This document shows positions 9,794-19,398 of a stretch of 64,000 bases of DNA, one piece after another. The stretch is from Cytobacillus stercorigallinarum (GTDB taxonomy: Bacteria; Bacillota; Bacilli; Bacillales; Cytobacillaceae). Made by a program: the position numbers and the translations under genes. Numbering within the stretch: position 1 is the stretch's first letter; the number at the start of each line of letters is the position of its first letter. Below the pieces are notes generated by a model. The model was not told where the DNA came from. It saw only the letters and a list, made by a program, of their open reading frames with translations, and made no database searches. The DNA lies in contig NZ_JACSQT010000004.1 in the NCBI RefSeq assembly GCF_014836495.1, forward strand, positions 228,211-292,210, read 5' to 3'.

Positions 9794-11155
9794 TTAGCAG
9801 CATGAATTTGAACTACAGGATGCTTTTGTAACATTTAGATTCGTACTACATACACCCGTTTCAGGTAATTCCAACTCAACCTTCTCTGAGGCTTCGTAGT
9901 CCCCTGATATGTATGCTACAACGGAGCGAACCTGCTCATATCCTGTCGCCATTAAAAATGTTGGTGCTCGACCATAGCTTTTTGCTCCAACGATATAAAA
10001 ATCTTTTTCAGGTTGCCGTAATTCTTTTTCCCCATGAGGACGTACCGTTCCACAACTATGAATATTAGGATCAATCAATGGAGCGAGAGCTTTGACACAT
10101 TCCGTTGCTGTATCAATGCTGGTCCTCACTTCCCGAAGGATTGAAAAGTCTGGACGATTCCCTGTATTGACAATCATTTCATCTATATCTGAATAGGTTT
10201 TTAAGTCATCTTTAGTCTCCCCTACTAGCTCTATTTTCCCATTTTCCCCTTTAATGTTTTGAATCCTAAAAGGAGTAATAACTTGAACTACGCACGAATC
10301 CACTAATTTGTGTATGCGACTTCCTAAATCACCTCTCGCCTCGAGTGCATCCAGTTCCTCTCCTCCATAAGCCTCTTCAACTCGCACTTTTCTCAAAACC
10401 CATACAATTTCTGTTGCGGGATATTCTTCTCTTAATTTTGCTAACTCTAATAATGAATTGATTGCAGAATGGCCACTTCCAATAACAGCAACACGTTTAT
10501 TTAGATAACGGCTTTTACCTGCTCCTAGAATATCTGGGATGCCATAGAAAATTTGATTTTTTATGGCTTCCTCTTCTTTTAACCAAATGCCATTTGAATT
10601 TGCAGGATTAGGATTACCCCAGGTGCCTGTTGCATCAATAACTGCTCTCGCCTCAAACTTTTTAAATTCGCCATTTTGCTCTGCATAAATGACAAATGGT
10701 TGTTTTTCTCGATTAGCAGTTTTCATTTTATCCATATTTTTTCGGCTAATTGAAAAAACCTTTGTATTAGCAAACAAAGATTTTTTAATTTCAGGAGTAT
10801 TTGCCAACGGCTTTAAATATTGATCAACTAATTCTTTCCCAGTAGGTAATTCATTTAGGTCTGGCTCAGTCCAACCTTGTTCTTTAAGAAGTTTAGATGC
10901 CGTCTCATCAATGTTATATCTCCAAGGTGAAAATACTCGAACATGACCCCATGTTAGGATATTCGCCCCTACTTGAGCTCCAGATTCTAAAAGAATAAAT
11001 GGTTGATCATATCTTGCTAAATGGGCTGCTGCTGCAAGACCTACAGGGCCCGCCCCAATAATTGCAACGGGTAAATGTTTGTTTTCATCTTTATTAGTTT
11101 CTTTCAATTCCTCTTCAGCTTGACAACAGGTCGGTTTGATTTCTATCCATTCCAT
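9794..11155 (-). CDS. FAD/NAD(P)-dependent flavoprotein, ArsO-like
   Basis: A 453-residue flavoprotein monooxygenase-type protein. An FAD-binding motif GAGPVGLAAAAHLA lies near the N terminus, a second dinucleotide motif GSGHSAINSLLELA in the middle and an ATGYEQVRSVVAYI helix near the C terminus. It carries TCC near the start and SCSSNSCC at the end, pairs that could bind arsenite. Such flavoproteins are recurrent in ars clusters (ArsO); the reaction is not established here. I prefer the ATG at 11155 because of its spacing from GAGGAAAG; ATGs at 11173 and 11161 are alternatives. It follows the acetyltransferase gene by about 90 bp. Confidence 0.75.
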   Translation of the reverse strand: MEWIEIKPTCCQAEEELKETNKDENKHLPVAIIGAGPVGLAAAAHLARYDQPFILLESGAQVGANILTWGHVRVFSPWRYNIDETASKLLKEQGWTEPDLNELPTGKELVDQYLKPLANTPEIKKSLFANTKVFSISRKNMDKMKTANREKQPFVIYAEQNGEFKKFEARAVIDATGTWGNPNPANSNGIWLKEEEAIKNQIFYGIPDILGAGKSRYLNKRVAVIGSGHSAINSLLELAKLREEYPATEIVWVLRKVRVEEAYGGEELDALEARGDLGSRIHKLVDSCVVQVITPFRIQNIKGENGKIELVGETKDDLKTYSDIDEMIVNTGNRPDFSILREVRTSIDTATECVKALAPLIDPNIHSCGTVRPHGEKELRQPEKDFYIVGAKSYGRAPTFLMATGYEQVRSVVAYISGDYEASEKVELELPETGVCSTNLNVTKASCSSNSCC

Positions 11156-11246
11156 TTTCATCTTTCCTCTCATTATGTTTTTTAAAGAAGACTACTTCGA
11201 CTTTGTAACTGAGATATTTGCTGTATGTAAAATCCAGATGCTTAGA

Positions 11247-11747
11247 TTAACAATTTGCACCTAGTATTTTTTCCATCGCCATTACATCTACAAATTCACC
11301 ATCAAGAATTCCTTGATTCTTAAATATCCCAACTTGGCGATACTTCAATTTGTTATATAAGCCTTGACCTATAGAGTTAAATGGGAAAGTAAATAAAACT
11401 AATTTATAAAAGTCATGATTCGATGCTTCTATTTCAAGTTGTTTTAGCAACCTTTGCCCAATCCCTTTCCCTCTAAAATCACGATGGATATAGACCGAGA
11501 TTTCCCCTACTCCCCTATAGGCATCTCTAGGATTATAAGGACTTATGGCTGCCCATCCGACAATGTTTCTTTCTTCATCCTCTGCGACCAACCCAACGTA
11601 TCTCCCCTGACGATGAAGAAACCAGGAATGGATATAATCTTGATCTTTCGTTCTAGTTTCAAGTGTGGCAATCCGATCCTCTATTCCTTGATTATAAATC
11701 TGAAGAACTTTCATCAAGTCTTTTACTTCGACCTCCCTAATGATCAT
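11247..11747 (-). CDS. arsN1: GNAT acetyltransferase, ArsN1/phosphinothricin type
   Basis: A 166-residue GNAT of the phosphinothricin-acetyltransferase-like family, with an acetyl-CoA-binding motif RGKGIGQRLL and a GLYNKLKYRQVGIFKNQGI C-terminal half typical of this group. In arsenic islands the family member is ArsN1, which N-acetylates the antibiotic arsinothricin. The location between an ArsO-like gene and a cysteine-containing MarR regulator supports this; phosphinothricin or another amine substrate remains possible. It has a strong AAAGGAGGGG ribosome site. An operator motif shared with the MarR gene overlaps its likely -35. Confidence 0.72.
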   Translation of the reverse strand: MIIREVEVKDLMKVLQIYNQGIEDRIATLETRTKDQDYIHSWFLHRQGRYVGLVAEDEERNIVGWAAISPYNPRDAYRGVGEISVYIHRDFRGKGIGQRLLKQLEIEASNHDFYKLVLFTFPFNSIGQGLYNKLKYRQVGIFKNQGILDGEFVDVMAMEKILGANC

Positions 11748-11781
11748 TAATCACCCCTCCTTTAATTGCTAAAATCAACAC

Positions 11782-11794
11782 TTGATAAAGTCAA
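11782..11794 (-). promoter_or_regulatory. Putative MarR operator before arsN1
   Basis: TTGATAAAGTCAA, nearly identical to the site before the MarR gene (12323-12335). On the minus strand it begins with a -35-like TTGACT. Confidence 0.55.
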
Positions 11795-11811
11795 ATATCA
11801 CCCAAAAGGAA

Positions 11812-11831
11812 ACCACTATTTATTTAGTGGT
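11812..11831 (-). terminator. Terminator of MarR gene
   Basis: Stem ACCACTA / TAGTGGT with a six-base AT loop; the minus strand continues TTTCCTTTT. The marR stop codon lies inside the hairpin. Confidence 0.7.
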
Positions 11832-12284
11832 ACAACAACCAGAACCAGATCCATCATTCATCCTCATGGCACTCAGTAAGACCTGTAAACTATCTATAAC
11901 CTGATCCTTTTTATCATCTGGAATGAATCCTAAAATCTGCCCAATGTATTGATTCATTTGACCGGAGATTTCGTTTGCTTTTACTTGCCCTTCTTCAGTA
12001 AGTAATAAAACAACATAACGTCTATCGTTTGGATCTGGGGTTCGAGAAACATACCCTAATTCCACCACTTTATTGATTTGCCTACTTAGCATTCCGGTAT
12101 CCATGGATAATTTCTCAGCCAGATCAATTAAGGAAATACGGGGATTTTTATCCAGTTCATATATAATGTGACTTTGCAGGACTGTTATTCCGCAACATTC
12201 TGAACCTTCACGCTGTAATAAACCAAAATCACGAACCAATTGTTGAAGAATTTCTCTGATCTCAATTGCTTCTTTAAAACTCAT
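11820..12284 (-). CDS. MarR-family regulator with cysteine-rich sensor motifs
   Basis: A 154-residue winged-helix MarR-type regulator (ISLIDLAEKLSMDTGMLSRQINKVVELGYV, then DPNDRRYVVLLLTEEG). Unusual cysteine pairs, GSECCG near residue 29 and GSGCCTTK at the C terminus, suggest that it senses a thiophilic ligand such as an arsenical; this is inference. The ATG at 12284 has a GAGGTG ribosome site. Its promoter holds a palindrome that recurs before arsN1, so it probably represses itself and arsN1. Confidence 0.78.
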   Translation of the reverse strand: MSFKEAIEIREILQQLVRDFGLLQREGSECCGITVLQSHIIYELDKNPRISLIDLAEKLSMDTGMLSRQINKVVELGYVSRTPDPNDRRYVVLLLTEEGQVKANEISGQMNQYIGQILGFIPDDKKDQVIDSLQVLLSAMRMNDGSGSGCCTTK

Positions 12285-12306
12285 TTTTTCATTCACCTCA
12301 CAGTAA

Positions 12307-12335
12307 ATGATATATACAACAATTGACTTTGTCAA
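12307..12335 (-). promoter_or_regulatory. marR promoter with palindromic operator
   Basis: Minus-strand -35 TTGACA (12335-12330), 17-bp spacer, -10 TATCAT (12312-12307). The -35 is part of the palindrome TTGACAAAGTCAA (12335-12323), the same motif as at 11782-11794. Confidence 0.65.
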
Positions 12336-12573
12336 CTATTATTCAAAAGATTGAAAGGATATTGTGCAAAAAGGATGAAATCACGATTGGATTCTTTTCG
12401 TTGTCTACCTATGTAATTTCCTTTTCCATTCCATTTACACTCTGTTGAGGCATAACTAACTGATTTGATTATTTATGATTGTTATGGAATCACTTTTTTA
12501 CCTTCTTATTTACCTATTTTCCAATCCTATAGGGCATAAATTCATTTATTTTGAAGGTTCACCAAATGAGAAA

Positions 12574-12599
12574 AGATCCTTCAATTTTTAGAAGGATCT
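12574..12599. terminator. Hairpin next to the tandem repeats
   Basis: Perfect 9-bp arms AGATCCTTC and GAAGGATCT around AATTTTTA. A T-rich tract does not follow immediately, so termination is uncertain. Confidence 0.4.
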
Positions 12600-12607
12600 C
12601 CTCAAAG

Positions 12608-12674
12608 CGTTCTTTTAATTCGTTCTTTAATTCGTTCATTTATAAATCGTTCTTTTTAATCGTTCTTTTTGAAT
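12608..12674. repeat. Five tandem 12-15 bp repeats, consensus CGTTCTTTTTAAT
   Basis: Consecutive units start at 12608, 12621, 12633, 12648 and 12661. All begin with CGTTC (T or A next) and end in an AT-rich tail. They lie between the last gene of the tns block and the arsenic block. Confidence 0.75.
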
Positions 12675-12821
12675 CTTCATCATCATTATATTCATTTTTA
12701 GAGAAAAATACAACACTTTCTTTAAATTTTTTTTAACTCTAAAGATTTTTTGATTCTTTGAGAAGGAGATACCAGTGTTTGTTTAGCTAAAACATCTAAC
12801 ATAAATTAATTAATTTGACAC

Positions 12822-13694
12822 TTATACTAAGGATTCTTCTCTTGTTTCATATTTAACATTTATTTCCTCGTCCAAGGTTAATCCTAGCTCATTCAGCTTT
12901 TCGGGGTTTATAAAATTAGCTTTTCTTGTTGTTTCCTTATCCTCTATATTAACTTCTACCTCTTTAATAATAATTAATTTTTCATTTTTAAAATAATCCA
13001 GTATTGCAGAGGAATCAGATGGTTGCAAATTAAAACTTGACTCATCATTCAAAAATTCTAAAATATTTTTTTGATAAATTACTGTCAGAGGTTTAGAACC
13101 GTATTTAACAAATAGTCTATTCATTCCTTTATTAATACAATTTAAGTATTTTAACTTTTCCTCATCACTTGATTCTATATCTTCTATATCAAAAGGTCTG
13201 TATGTTTCCACACCTAAAATATCCTCAATCTTCTTTACATTAATCCTAGTTTTTAGGCTTTCTACGTATCTTTTTTTTACTTTAGATTCTAAGTATAAAA
13301 GAGTTATTTCTTTATCTTGATAACTAAGCTCTAAAATTAGAGGAAGCATATCAGAATCCGAGGAAACAATTACATAGTGTTCGAACTTACGAGTATTATA
13401 TAGCGATTTAATTACATCAATCGCCAAAGCTAAATCAGACGCATTGGTTTTTCCATCTCCAATGGAATTAATATGCCGTAACTCTACTAAATTCTCCTGT
13501 AGATCACTTATTTCATTATTTGCTGTCTTAAAGTCACAAAACGCTTTAATAAGTTGGACTGAATTTTCCTCTCCTAATGCTAAATGTTCTAGTATTTTTT
13601 TTACTACTTCACTTGTTTTAAACTGGGAATATGATTCATTAATAGAACGGTATAAATTATCATAATCCATATATACTGCTGTCGCTTTCCCCAT
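12822..13694 (-). CDS. NYN-domain (LabA/PIN-like) predicted nuclease
   Basis: A 290-residue protein whose first 150 residues are a NYN domain, a PIN-like fold often acting as a metal-dependent RNase. Acidic residues expected for metal binding are D10/D12 (YMDYDN), D87 and D93 (NASDLALAIDV) and D113/D115 (VSSDSDM). The C-terminal part is charged and might be an OST-HTH-like RNA-binding region; that is uncertain. It follows tnsD after about 127 bp in the same direction, so it may be cargo of the Tn7-like element, plausibly defensive or regulatory. Confidence 0.75.
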   Translation of the reverse strand: MGKATAVYMDYDNLYRSINESYSQFKTSEVVKKILEHLALGEENSVQLIKAFCDFKTANNEISDLQENLVELRHINSIGDGKTNASDLALAIDVIKSLYNTRKFEHYVIVSSDSDMLPLILELSYQDKEITLLYLESKVKKRYVESLKTRINVKKIEDILGVETYRPFDIEDIESSDEEKLKYLNCINKGMNRLFVKYGSKPLTVIYQKNILEFLNDESSFNLQPSDSSAILDYFKNEKLIIIKEVEVNIEDKETTRKANFINPEKLNELGLTLDEEINVKYETREESLV

Positions 13695-13821
13695 ATCTAT
13701 ACCCCTTAAATTAAAATTAGTAATAATTTCCTAAATTTATTATACTGAAAACCCCTCTTTTTTACTATAGAATAGTAGACACTTTTCAAAACACTATGTA
13801 ATCACTTGCACCGGGATACTA

Positions 13822-15678
13822 TTAAATACTGAAATTAGTAATTTGTCGTATGTACTCACTTACCTCTTCGTAGAACTTTTTATTAATCCCGGCATTCCTA
13901 AGCACCTTCCATACCTTTATTTCATCTTCGTCATTATTCATTAAACCAATTACATAACCTATTCTTCGTACACGAAAATCCTTTTCTGACTCACAAACAT
14001 CATCTACCAATGCTTTGGTTTTTGGCATCTTATCTAAATGTTGCTCCAATAACGCTCTTTCTCCAATTACATCACCAATCCTCTTAACTGTAACCCTTTT
14101 AGGCTTATCGTTGTAATATCTAATTTCATCCATAGACTTTTGTACACTAGCTAATATCTCTTGGTCTCTTTTCTGCCAATCCACTCTCTTATTATCGTTT
14201 CTTCTCTTTTTCAAATTAGGTGAATTATTTTGAAGCCACTCATTATCATTTCTATATAGATAGGCATAAGTTGCTGGATTAATATTTCTTAGTTGAGTCT
14301 TAGATAGCCGTGGATTCTCGCCTTGCAGCTGCATCCAAACTTGTCGATATCTTTCGATAGTTCCACTCTCATCCTGCTTCAAAACTTCTTTTGTTGATTT
14401 CTCTATCCCCTCTTTTTCTGATTTATATTTAATCACAGTTCCGGGATCAACATTTAATCTTCGAGCAATCTCCCGATAACTGAGTTTTTCTTCTAACAAA
14501 GTTTTTAATACCTTGTTCCATATAGGACCAAAATCCATAATCCGTGTATAGCGGTACTGTCCTGTTTTTTCTGGGTCCTGTCCTTTTCTTGTATAAGAAA
14601 ATCCACATACAGGACAAGTAAATCTCCCAATAGGTTTCTTTGTTTTCTCACATATTCTTACAGTTACTTCATCAATAACCTTCTTATGATACTTGGGACA
14701 AACGACATTAAGGCAAGGCCATTTAGGCTTTCCGAAAGGATAACTTTCAAAAGAATTGCCCTTAAATATTGAGTTAGTATCTAATCCAAGAAAGGTTAGC
14801 ATTAGAATGTGATAATAAGGATGAAATGACTTTCGATGTTTACGGGATATATTGGCTATCCAAGAATCGGATTGCCGTATTTTCACATGCAGATTTTCCA
14901 AAACTTGCTGTGAAAAATATGTATGAAAATCATCATACAACTTTTTCTGATAAACCTGTCCTCTATAACTAGCGTAACCTTTTTCCATTAAATGATAGCG
15001 ATAAAACTTTGTGAAATGGGAAAAGCATTGATTTTGATATTTCCTATTCAATAAATGCTCTGCTCGTAAAACAATATCCTTGAGATGTATTAGGTTGTTC
15101 TCAGTTATTTTTCTCTTTCTTTTCAAATCACAGTTGCTGGTGGTTGGTAAGATAAAAGCATGTTTATTAGAATGAGTTATCAATACATCGCTATCCTCTA
15201 ACCACAACTCATGCTTAGCACAAATGAGATTTCCAGGTAACTGATGAAGGCGATGCCAGTACAATTCTCGATACGTAGCTATATCTTCTTCAGCACAGGC
15301 TGAACAATATTTTAAATACCTGTTTTGTGGTATCGAACTTGCCATAATACCCGATTGCATATAAATCTTCTTTCCGTCATCACTTGTCATAGACTCATAA
15401 ATTGATTGAGCCTTTTCTGTTGGCAAGAACACTGTATAAAAAGGATACATTGTATGTTTCTCTATAAGCATCTGTTCGTTCAATGTCGTGTTTTTAGGCA
15501 AATGCTGAACTAGAGAGGCAATTCCAGATGGCAAAAATACCGAAGCACTTATCGTCCTCTTACCGAATAAATCTTCCAATGTGTGTTTCCAAAAAACATT
15601 TCCTGATCGGATGTGATACCGAGCAATAATACTATATAAAAGTTCATCAGGATATGGGGTTGGGAATTGTATAATCAT
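13822..15678 (-). CDS. tnsD: Tn7-like target-site selector TnsD (TniQ family)
   Basis: 618-residue TniQ/TnsD protein. The TniQ N terminus (FPTPYPDELLYSIIARYHIRSG) and the zinc-binding residues C125, C128, C153 and H156 agree almost exactly with Tn7 TnsD, which uses this module in recognising the end of glmS. A C-terminal HTH-like segment (SYREIARRLNVDPGTVIKYKSE) follows. It is longer than Tn7 TnsD (508 residues). It overlaps the tnsC stop by 4 bp. I infer it targets this locus because the island abuts glmS. Confidence 0.93.
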   Translation of the reverse strand: MIIQFPTPYPDELLYSIIARYHIRSGNVFWKHTLEDLFGKRTISASVFLPSGIASLVQHLPKNTTLNEQMLIEKHTMYPFYTVFLPTEKAQSIYESMTSDDGKKIYMQSGIMASSIPQNRYLKYCSACAEEDIATYRELYWHRLHQLPGNLICAKHELWLEDSDVLITHSNKHAFILPTTSNCDLKRKRKITENNLIHLKDIVLRAEHLLNRKYQNQCFSHFTKFYRYHLMEKGYASYRGQVYQKKLYDDFHTYFSQQVLENLHVKIRQSDSWIANISRKHRKSFHPYYHILMLTFLGLDTNSIFKGNSFESYPFGKPKWPCLNVVCPKYHKKVIDEVTVRICEKTKKPIGRFTCPVCGFSYTRKGQDPEKTGQYRYTRIMDFGPIWNKVLKTLLEEKLSYREIARRLNVDPGTVIKYKSEKEGIEKSTKEVLKQDESGTIERYRQVWMQLQGENPRLSKTQLRNINPATYAYLYRNDNEWLQNNSPNLKKRRNDNKRVDWQKRDQEILASVQKSMDEIRYYNDKPKRVTVKRIGDVIGERALLEQHLDKMPKTKALVDDVCESEKDFRVRRIGYVIGLMNNDEDEIKVWKVLRNAGINKKFYEEVSEYIRQITNFSI

Positions 15679-17288
15679 GAAACATCACGCTCAGGGTAAT
15701 CCTGCTTAATTACTCCAGCATCTAGTAGTGCTTGATACGCAATTATTTGTTGTTCTTTCCCTTTTTTTATAATGGTTCTTAGGTCGTTACTTATTACTTT
15801 ATCCGTACTTTTTTCATTATTGTTTAATAGAAGAAAAACATCTTTTACGACTTGTGATACATCCCTTATTTGATTGTTCTCAGAAACAACTTTTTGTGCT
15901 GCCTTAACAGCAACATCATTATTAAAACCTAGCATCCCTAAACGGAAAACAGTATCATCAATTAATTGTACTTGCTCATTTTTCCGTTCGGCTCCTTCTT
16001 GGAGTGAGTTCAGTACCTGATTTTGATCAACAATAATCCGTTCTTGTTCAATAAAGTCCTCAATATTTGGTAGCATTATGTCGTCATATTTTACTAGCTT
16101 GCTATAGTCCTTGCTCTTTAATGTATTTAGCATAGGCTGAACCATTTTTAATTCTTCTTGAGCCACTTGTTTAATTAACGCAGTGGTAATCTTTTCATTA
16201 CCACTACTAATAGCACGTAGCTGCACCATCATATAGAGCTTAATTGCGATGTCTGCAATTCCTTGAGACTCATTATATAGGGTTGAAGAAATTTGTTCTG
16301 TAATCGGTGATTCCTCTTTTGTCCACTGATATTTCCACATACCCTGAACAAATAAATCCCAAATAGCATCTTTTTCAAATCTATCCCACATGATGTTCCC
16401 CATATTAGTGCTTCTTCTTGCTTGTCTAAACTGTGATTGTAAGACATCCATTGCCTTTGGGGTTCCAACCATAATGAGAGGGATATTTATCGTATTGATT
16501 AACGCTGTAAAAAAGTTTAATATCTGTGCTGAGCTAGAGCTTTTTATACCCTTTAAATGTTGTAACTCGTCCAGGAATAGCATGCCAAGGTTTATACTTT
16601 TAGCAATCTGAGCCATAATGGGCATTAGCTGACTTGTTGACAAATGACTGTTTACGTATCTATTAAAATAGTTGGAGCCTAGAAGTAGATCTACTTGATA
16701 CATAAAATCGTAAATAATGGTTTTTACGGAACCATCAAAAGGGGTTTCAATTTTTAAATAGGTTACTTGATAGTGATTTAAGGCTTGCCCTTTATATGAA
16801 ACATGAGAAATGACCTGTGGAATGGTTTGCAAGACTCGCTGTAATGTACGTGTTTTTCCTACACCTGAGACCCCCAAAATACTCAATGTTTGTCCTGTCT
16901 GGATAATAGACTTATCAAAAGACTTATTTTGTATATTATTCCAGTTATCCACAAAAGTTTGTGCATAAGTAGAACTTACTGGATTGCGATAGGTATAACC
17001 AGTTCTAATTAACCTAGATATTGATGACTCAATTCTTAGATGGATCGGGATAGCTTGAAAATAATGCAGCAACCTAGAAATTAGATGAACTCTCTGATGG
17101 TCATTCAAATATCTTTCTTCCTTATTATATGGAGGATACATGCTTAGACGGTCAATGACTTCCTCCTGAGAATAGATTGGCGGCAACGCCTCTATAAGAG
17201 GATTGCCTTGATATTCCAATATCTCTTGTTCCCTATATTCTGCAATTTGTGCCTCAGTTCCATTATGTAATTCAATTATCTCCATCAT
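15675..17288 (-). CDS. tnsC: Tn7-like transposition regulator ATPase TnsC
   Basis: 537-residue AAA+ ATPase linking TnsD-bound target to the TnsAB transposase and giving target immunity. Walker A GVSGVGKT at residues 139-146 and Walker B LFLDE at 237-241. It overlaps tnsB by 17 bp and tnsD by 4 bp, so the tns genes are tightly coupled. Confidence 0.94.
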   Translation of the reverse strand: MMEIIELHNGTEAQIAEYREQEILEYQGNPLIEALPPIYSQEEVIDRLSMYPPYNKEERYLNDHQRVHLISRLLHYFQAIPIHLRIESSISRLIRTGYTYRNPVSSTYAQTFVDNWNNIQNKSFDKSIIQTGQTLSILGVSGVGKTRTLQRVLQTIPQVISHVSYKGQALNHYQVTYLKIETPFDGSVKTIIYDFMYQVDLLLGSNYFNRYVNSHLSTSQLMPIMAQIAKSINLGMLFLDELQHLKGIKSSSSAQILNFFTALINTINIPLIMVGTPKAMDVLQSQFRQARRSTNMGNIMWDRFEKDAIWDLFVQGMWKYQWTKEESPITEQISSTLYNESQGIADIAIKLYMMVQLRAISSGNEKITTALIKQVAQEELKMVQPMLNTLKSKDYSKLVKYDDIMLPNIEDFIEQERIIVDQNQVLNSLQEGAERKNEQVQLIDDTVFRLGMLGFNNDVAVKAAQKVVSENNQIRDVSQVVKDVFLLLNNNEKSTDKVISNDLRTIIKKGKEQQIIAYQALLDAGVIKQDYPERDVS

Positions 17289-19398
17289 AAAGCACTTCCT
17301 TTTGTTTCTTTCGGAAAATATCCAACACTTTTACCGGTTCAGTATCATGATTTACTTCGTTCGATTGCTTTCCAATGTTATTTTGATCCACCACGGTTTG
17401 TTTTTCCCTTTTAAATATTTCTCTCTCTTTTTCTCGATTTTCTCTAATATTCTTTATATCTTTAGGAACCTCACCATTTAAGATTTGATTGTTAGCCTCT
17501 TTTTTCGCCATTTTAACAATCTCCTCTATGTCCTGAGCTAATTGAATTGCTCCATTTAAACTGCTTTCCTCATATTCTGCCTCTTGTTGCTTTCTTTCAG
17601 TTTTTAAACTCACAACTTCTTCCATCTTTACACCACGATACATTTCGTATTGTTCGATTAATGAACAAACTTCATAGTTCAACCTATCTATACGAATATA
17701 AATATTAGATACGTCTTGAGGATCATAATGCACCCCCATACTCCAACTGCCTTTTATTCGAGCCTTAGAAAACCACCGTTCTTTCAATGCTTTCGCACAA
17801 GTATAATAGAGACCTCCAAAGTTGATTCCTTTCGGGGTGATTTTTGCACTAGCTTTAGGTAAAACACTACTTCTGATCGCATCTAAAGGCATAGTTCTCA
17901 GTAATCCTGTTCCTTTACGCAAACCCCACTTAAATATTTCTATCGGTATTGGTGGGACCTTTTCTGCTATCATACTTTGCGTTAACGGGTAGTCCGATAA
18001 ATAATTATGATTGTTATAATATAGAACCGTTCTGACTAAAATTTGGACGTACTCGTTTAGGTTTAACACTGCTTTCTTCCTGTAATCCTTTCCTCCACGC
18101 TTCATAAAATCTTTTTGGACCGCCCCAGGGAGGAATGGAGAGATGTGGTCCTGAAGAATGTCAAAGTATTTTTCGCATACGGCCTTTAGCTCAGGTCTGT
18201 ACGGACCTAAATTTTGGATCTTAATGTTTAAATCCGCCGTGATTTGTGTTAATTCATTGGAAATCAACTCACTACCCCGATCCGCCAAAATAGTATGCGG
18301 AAGATAATGAATAGGCCAATCATTTTCATCAATATCCATATCGAGGGTCCGCTTGCAAAATTCCTTTTTATCTTCAAAGGCATTTGCAAGAGCCAACCTC
18401 AACGATTCTTTTGACATATTTTGAATTCCTGCATATACAGAAACAATACACCTGGAAAAAATATCCACAGTTAAATAAATGACAGGACGGCCAATCACTA
18501 TATTCCTATCAAAACTTGAAACTAAATAAACATCACCAATGGTTGCATCAATGGCATATGTACCTATCCCCATAGAATCTTCTGTGGCTGAACCGGTTAT
18601 AGCACGATAGTTTTGTAAAAATTCCCTTCTGCCCTCTCTTTTATGAATGGCATCTTCCGGTTTGTACCACTTGCGATACCAATAATAGAATTGGTCATAT
18701 GAAATAATTGGCTTATCTAAATCTAATACTTTATAGCCTGACTTTTCATCCTCTTTGGAGAAATACTCCTTTACCATTTGCTGATAAGCATATTTTAATG
18801 AGGGTTTAGAACGAATAAAGTAGTATTTTTCTAGGCTAATTCTAATGATTTTCTTCCATTCATCGGTTATTGCTGCCCTTTGAATAGAGGAAGAGTAAGC
18901 GAAGGGTCTTCCTGCCTTTTTGATATATTTACGTTCCTTTCCTTGCTGTTTCCCACACTTATTAAAGTCGGGTAAGAGAGCATTCTTTACCATCCCTCTC
19001 GACCAATATCGTTTTAAATATTGTCGAATGGTCTTTGTGCTAAGGAAAAAATCCTTACTGGCCATTTTTATTAGCTCTGATCTCCTCTTTGGAATAAAAA
19101 TGTCAGGAATTAAATAGATTTGATTTATTACTATCCATGCTTTATCACGTTTTTCAATTTCTATCCCAGATAAATCTTCTTCTTTCACGCTGAACGCCCA
19201 CGGTTCAGTTGCAACCTTTGTAATCTCACCTTTGATCAAAGAGGATTCTATACTGTGTATTTCCTCACTGTAAGGAAATGATGGTTCACGGACATTAACT
19301 AGAAAACAAAGTTGATGCTCATTATCGACCCAAACTACCCTTTGAATAAATTCAGGATTTTCAGTGCTTTGTAATAAATCATTAATTACCAACTGCAT
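17272..19398 (-). CDS. tnsB: Tn7-like DDE transposase TnsB
   Basis: 708-residue DDE transposase that binds the element ends and performs 3'-end cleavage and strand transfer. The catalytic residues are D284 (YAIDATIG), D373 (ILADRGSE) and E409 (KAVCEKYF), with spacings close to Tn7 (89 and 36 residues). N-terminal HTH domains precede the core and a charged C-terminal tail follows. Its partner sites are probably the repeated elements at 51.7, 52.5 and 54.5 kb. Overlaps tnsA and tnsC by 17 bp each. Confidence 0.95.
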   Translation of the reverse strand: MQLVINDLLQSTENPEFIQRVVWVDNEHQLCFLVNVREPSFPYSEEIHSIESSLIKGEITKVATEPWAFSVKEEDLSGIEIEKRDKAWIVINQIYLIPDIFIPKRRSELIKMASKDFFLSTKTIRQYLKRYWSRGMVKNALLPDFNKCGKQQGKERKYIKKAGRPFAYSSSIQRAAITDEWKKIIRISLEKYYFIRSKPSLKYAYQQMVKEYFSKEDEKSGYKVLDLDKPIISYDQFYYWYRKWYKPEDAIHKREGRREFLQNYRAITGSATEDSMGIGTYAIDATIGDVYLVSSFDRNIVIGRPVIYLTVDIFSRCIVSVYAGIQNMSKESLRLALANAFEDKKEFCKRTLDMDIDENDWPIHYLPHTILADRGSELISNELTQITADLNIKIQNLGPYRPELKAVCEKYFDILQDHISPFLPGAVQKDFMKRGGKDYRKKAVLNLNEYVQILVRTVLYYNNHNYLSDYPLTQSMIAEKVPPIPIEIFKWGLRKGTGLLRTMPLDAIRSSVLPKASAKITPKGINFGGLYYTCAKALKERWFSKARIKGSWSMGVHYDPQDVSNIYIRIDRLNYEVCSLIEQYEMYRGVKMEEVVSLKTERKQQEAEYEESSLNGAIQLAQDIEEIVKMAKKEANNQILNGEVPKDIKNIRENREKEREIFKREKQTVVDQNNIGKQSNEVNHDTEPVKVLDIFRKKQKEVLYDGDN

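Larger units (their letters stand above)
12336..12821. other. Gene-free junction between arsenic block and Tn7-like block
   Basis: No convincing gene in 486 bp. It contains a hairpin (AGATCCTTC / GAAGGATCT, 12574-12599) followed at once by five imperfect tandem repeats (12608-12674). The remainder is AT-rich with nothing I can assign. Confidence 0.6.
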
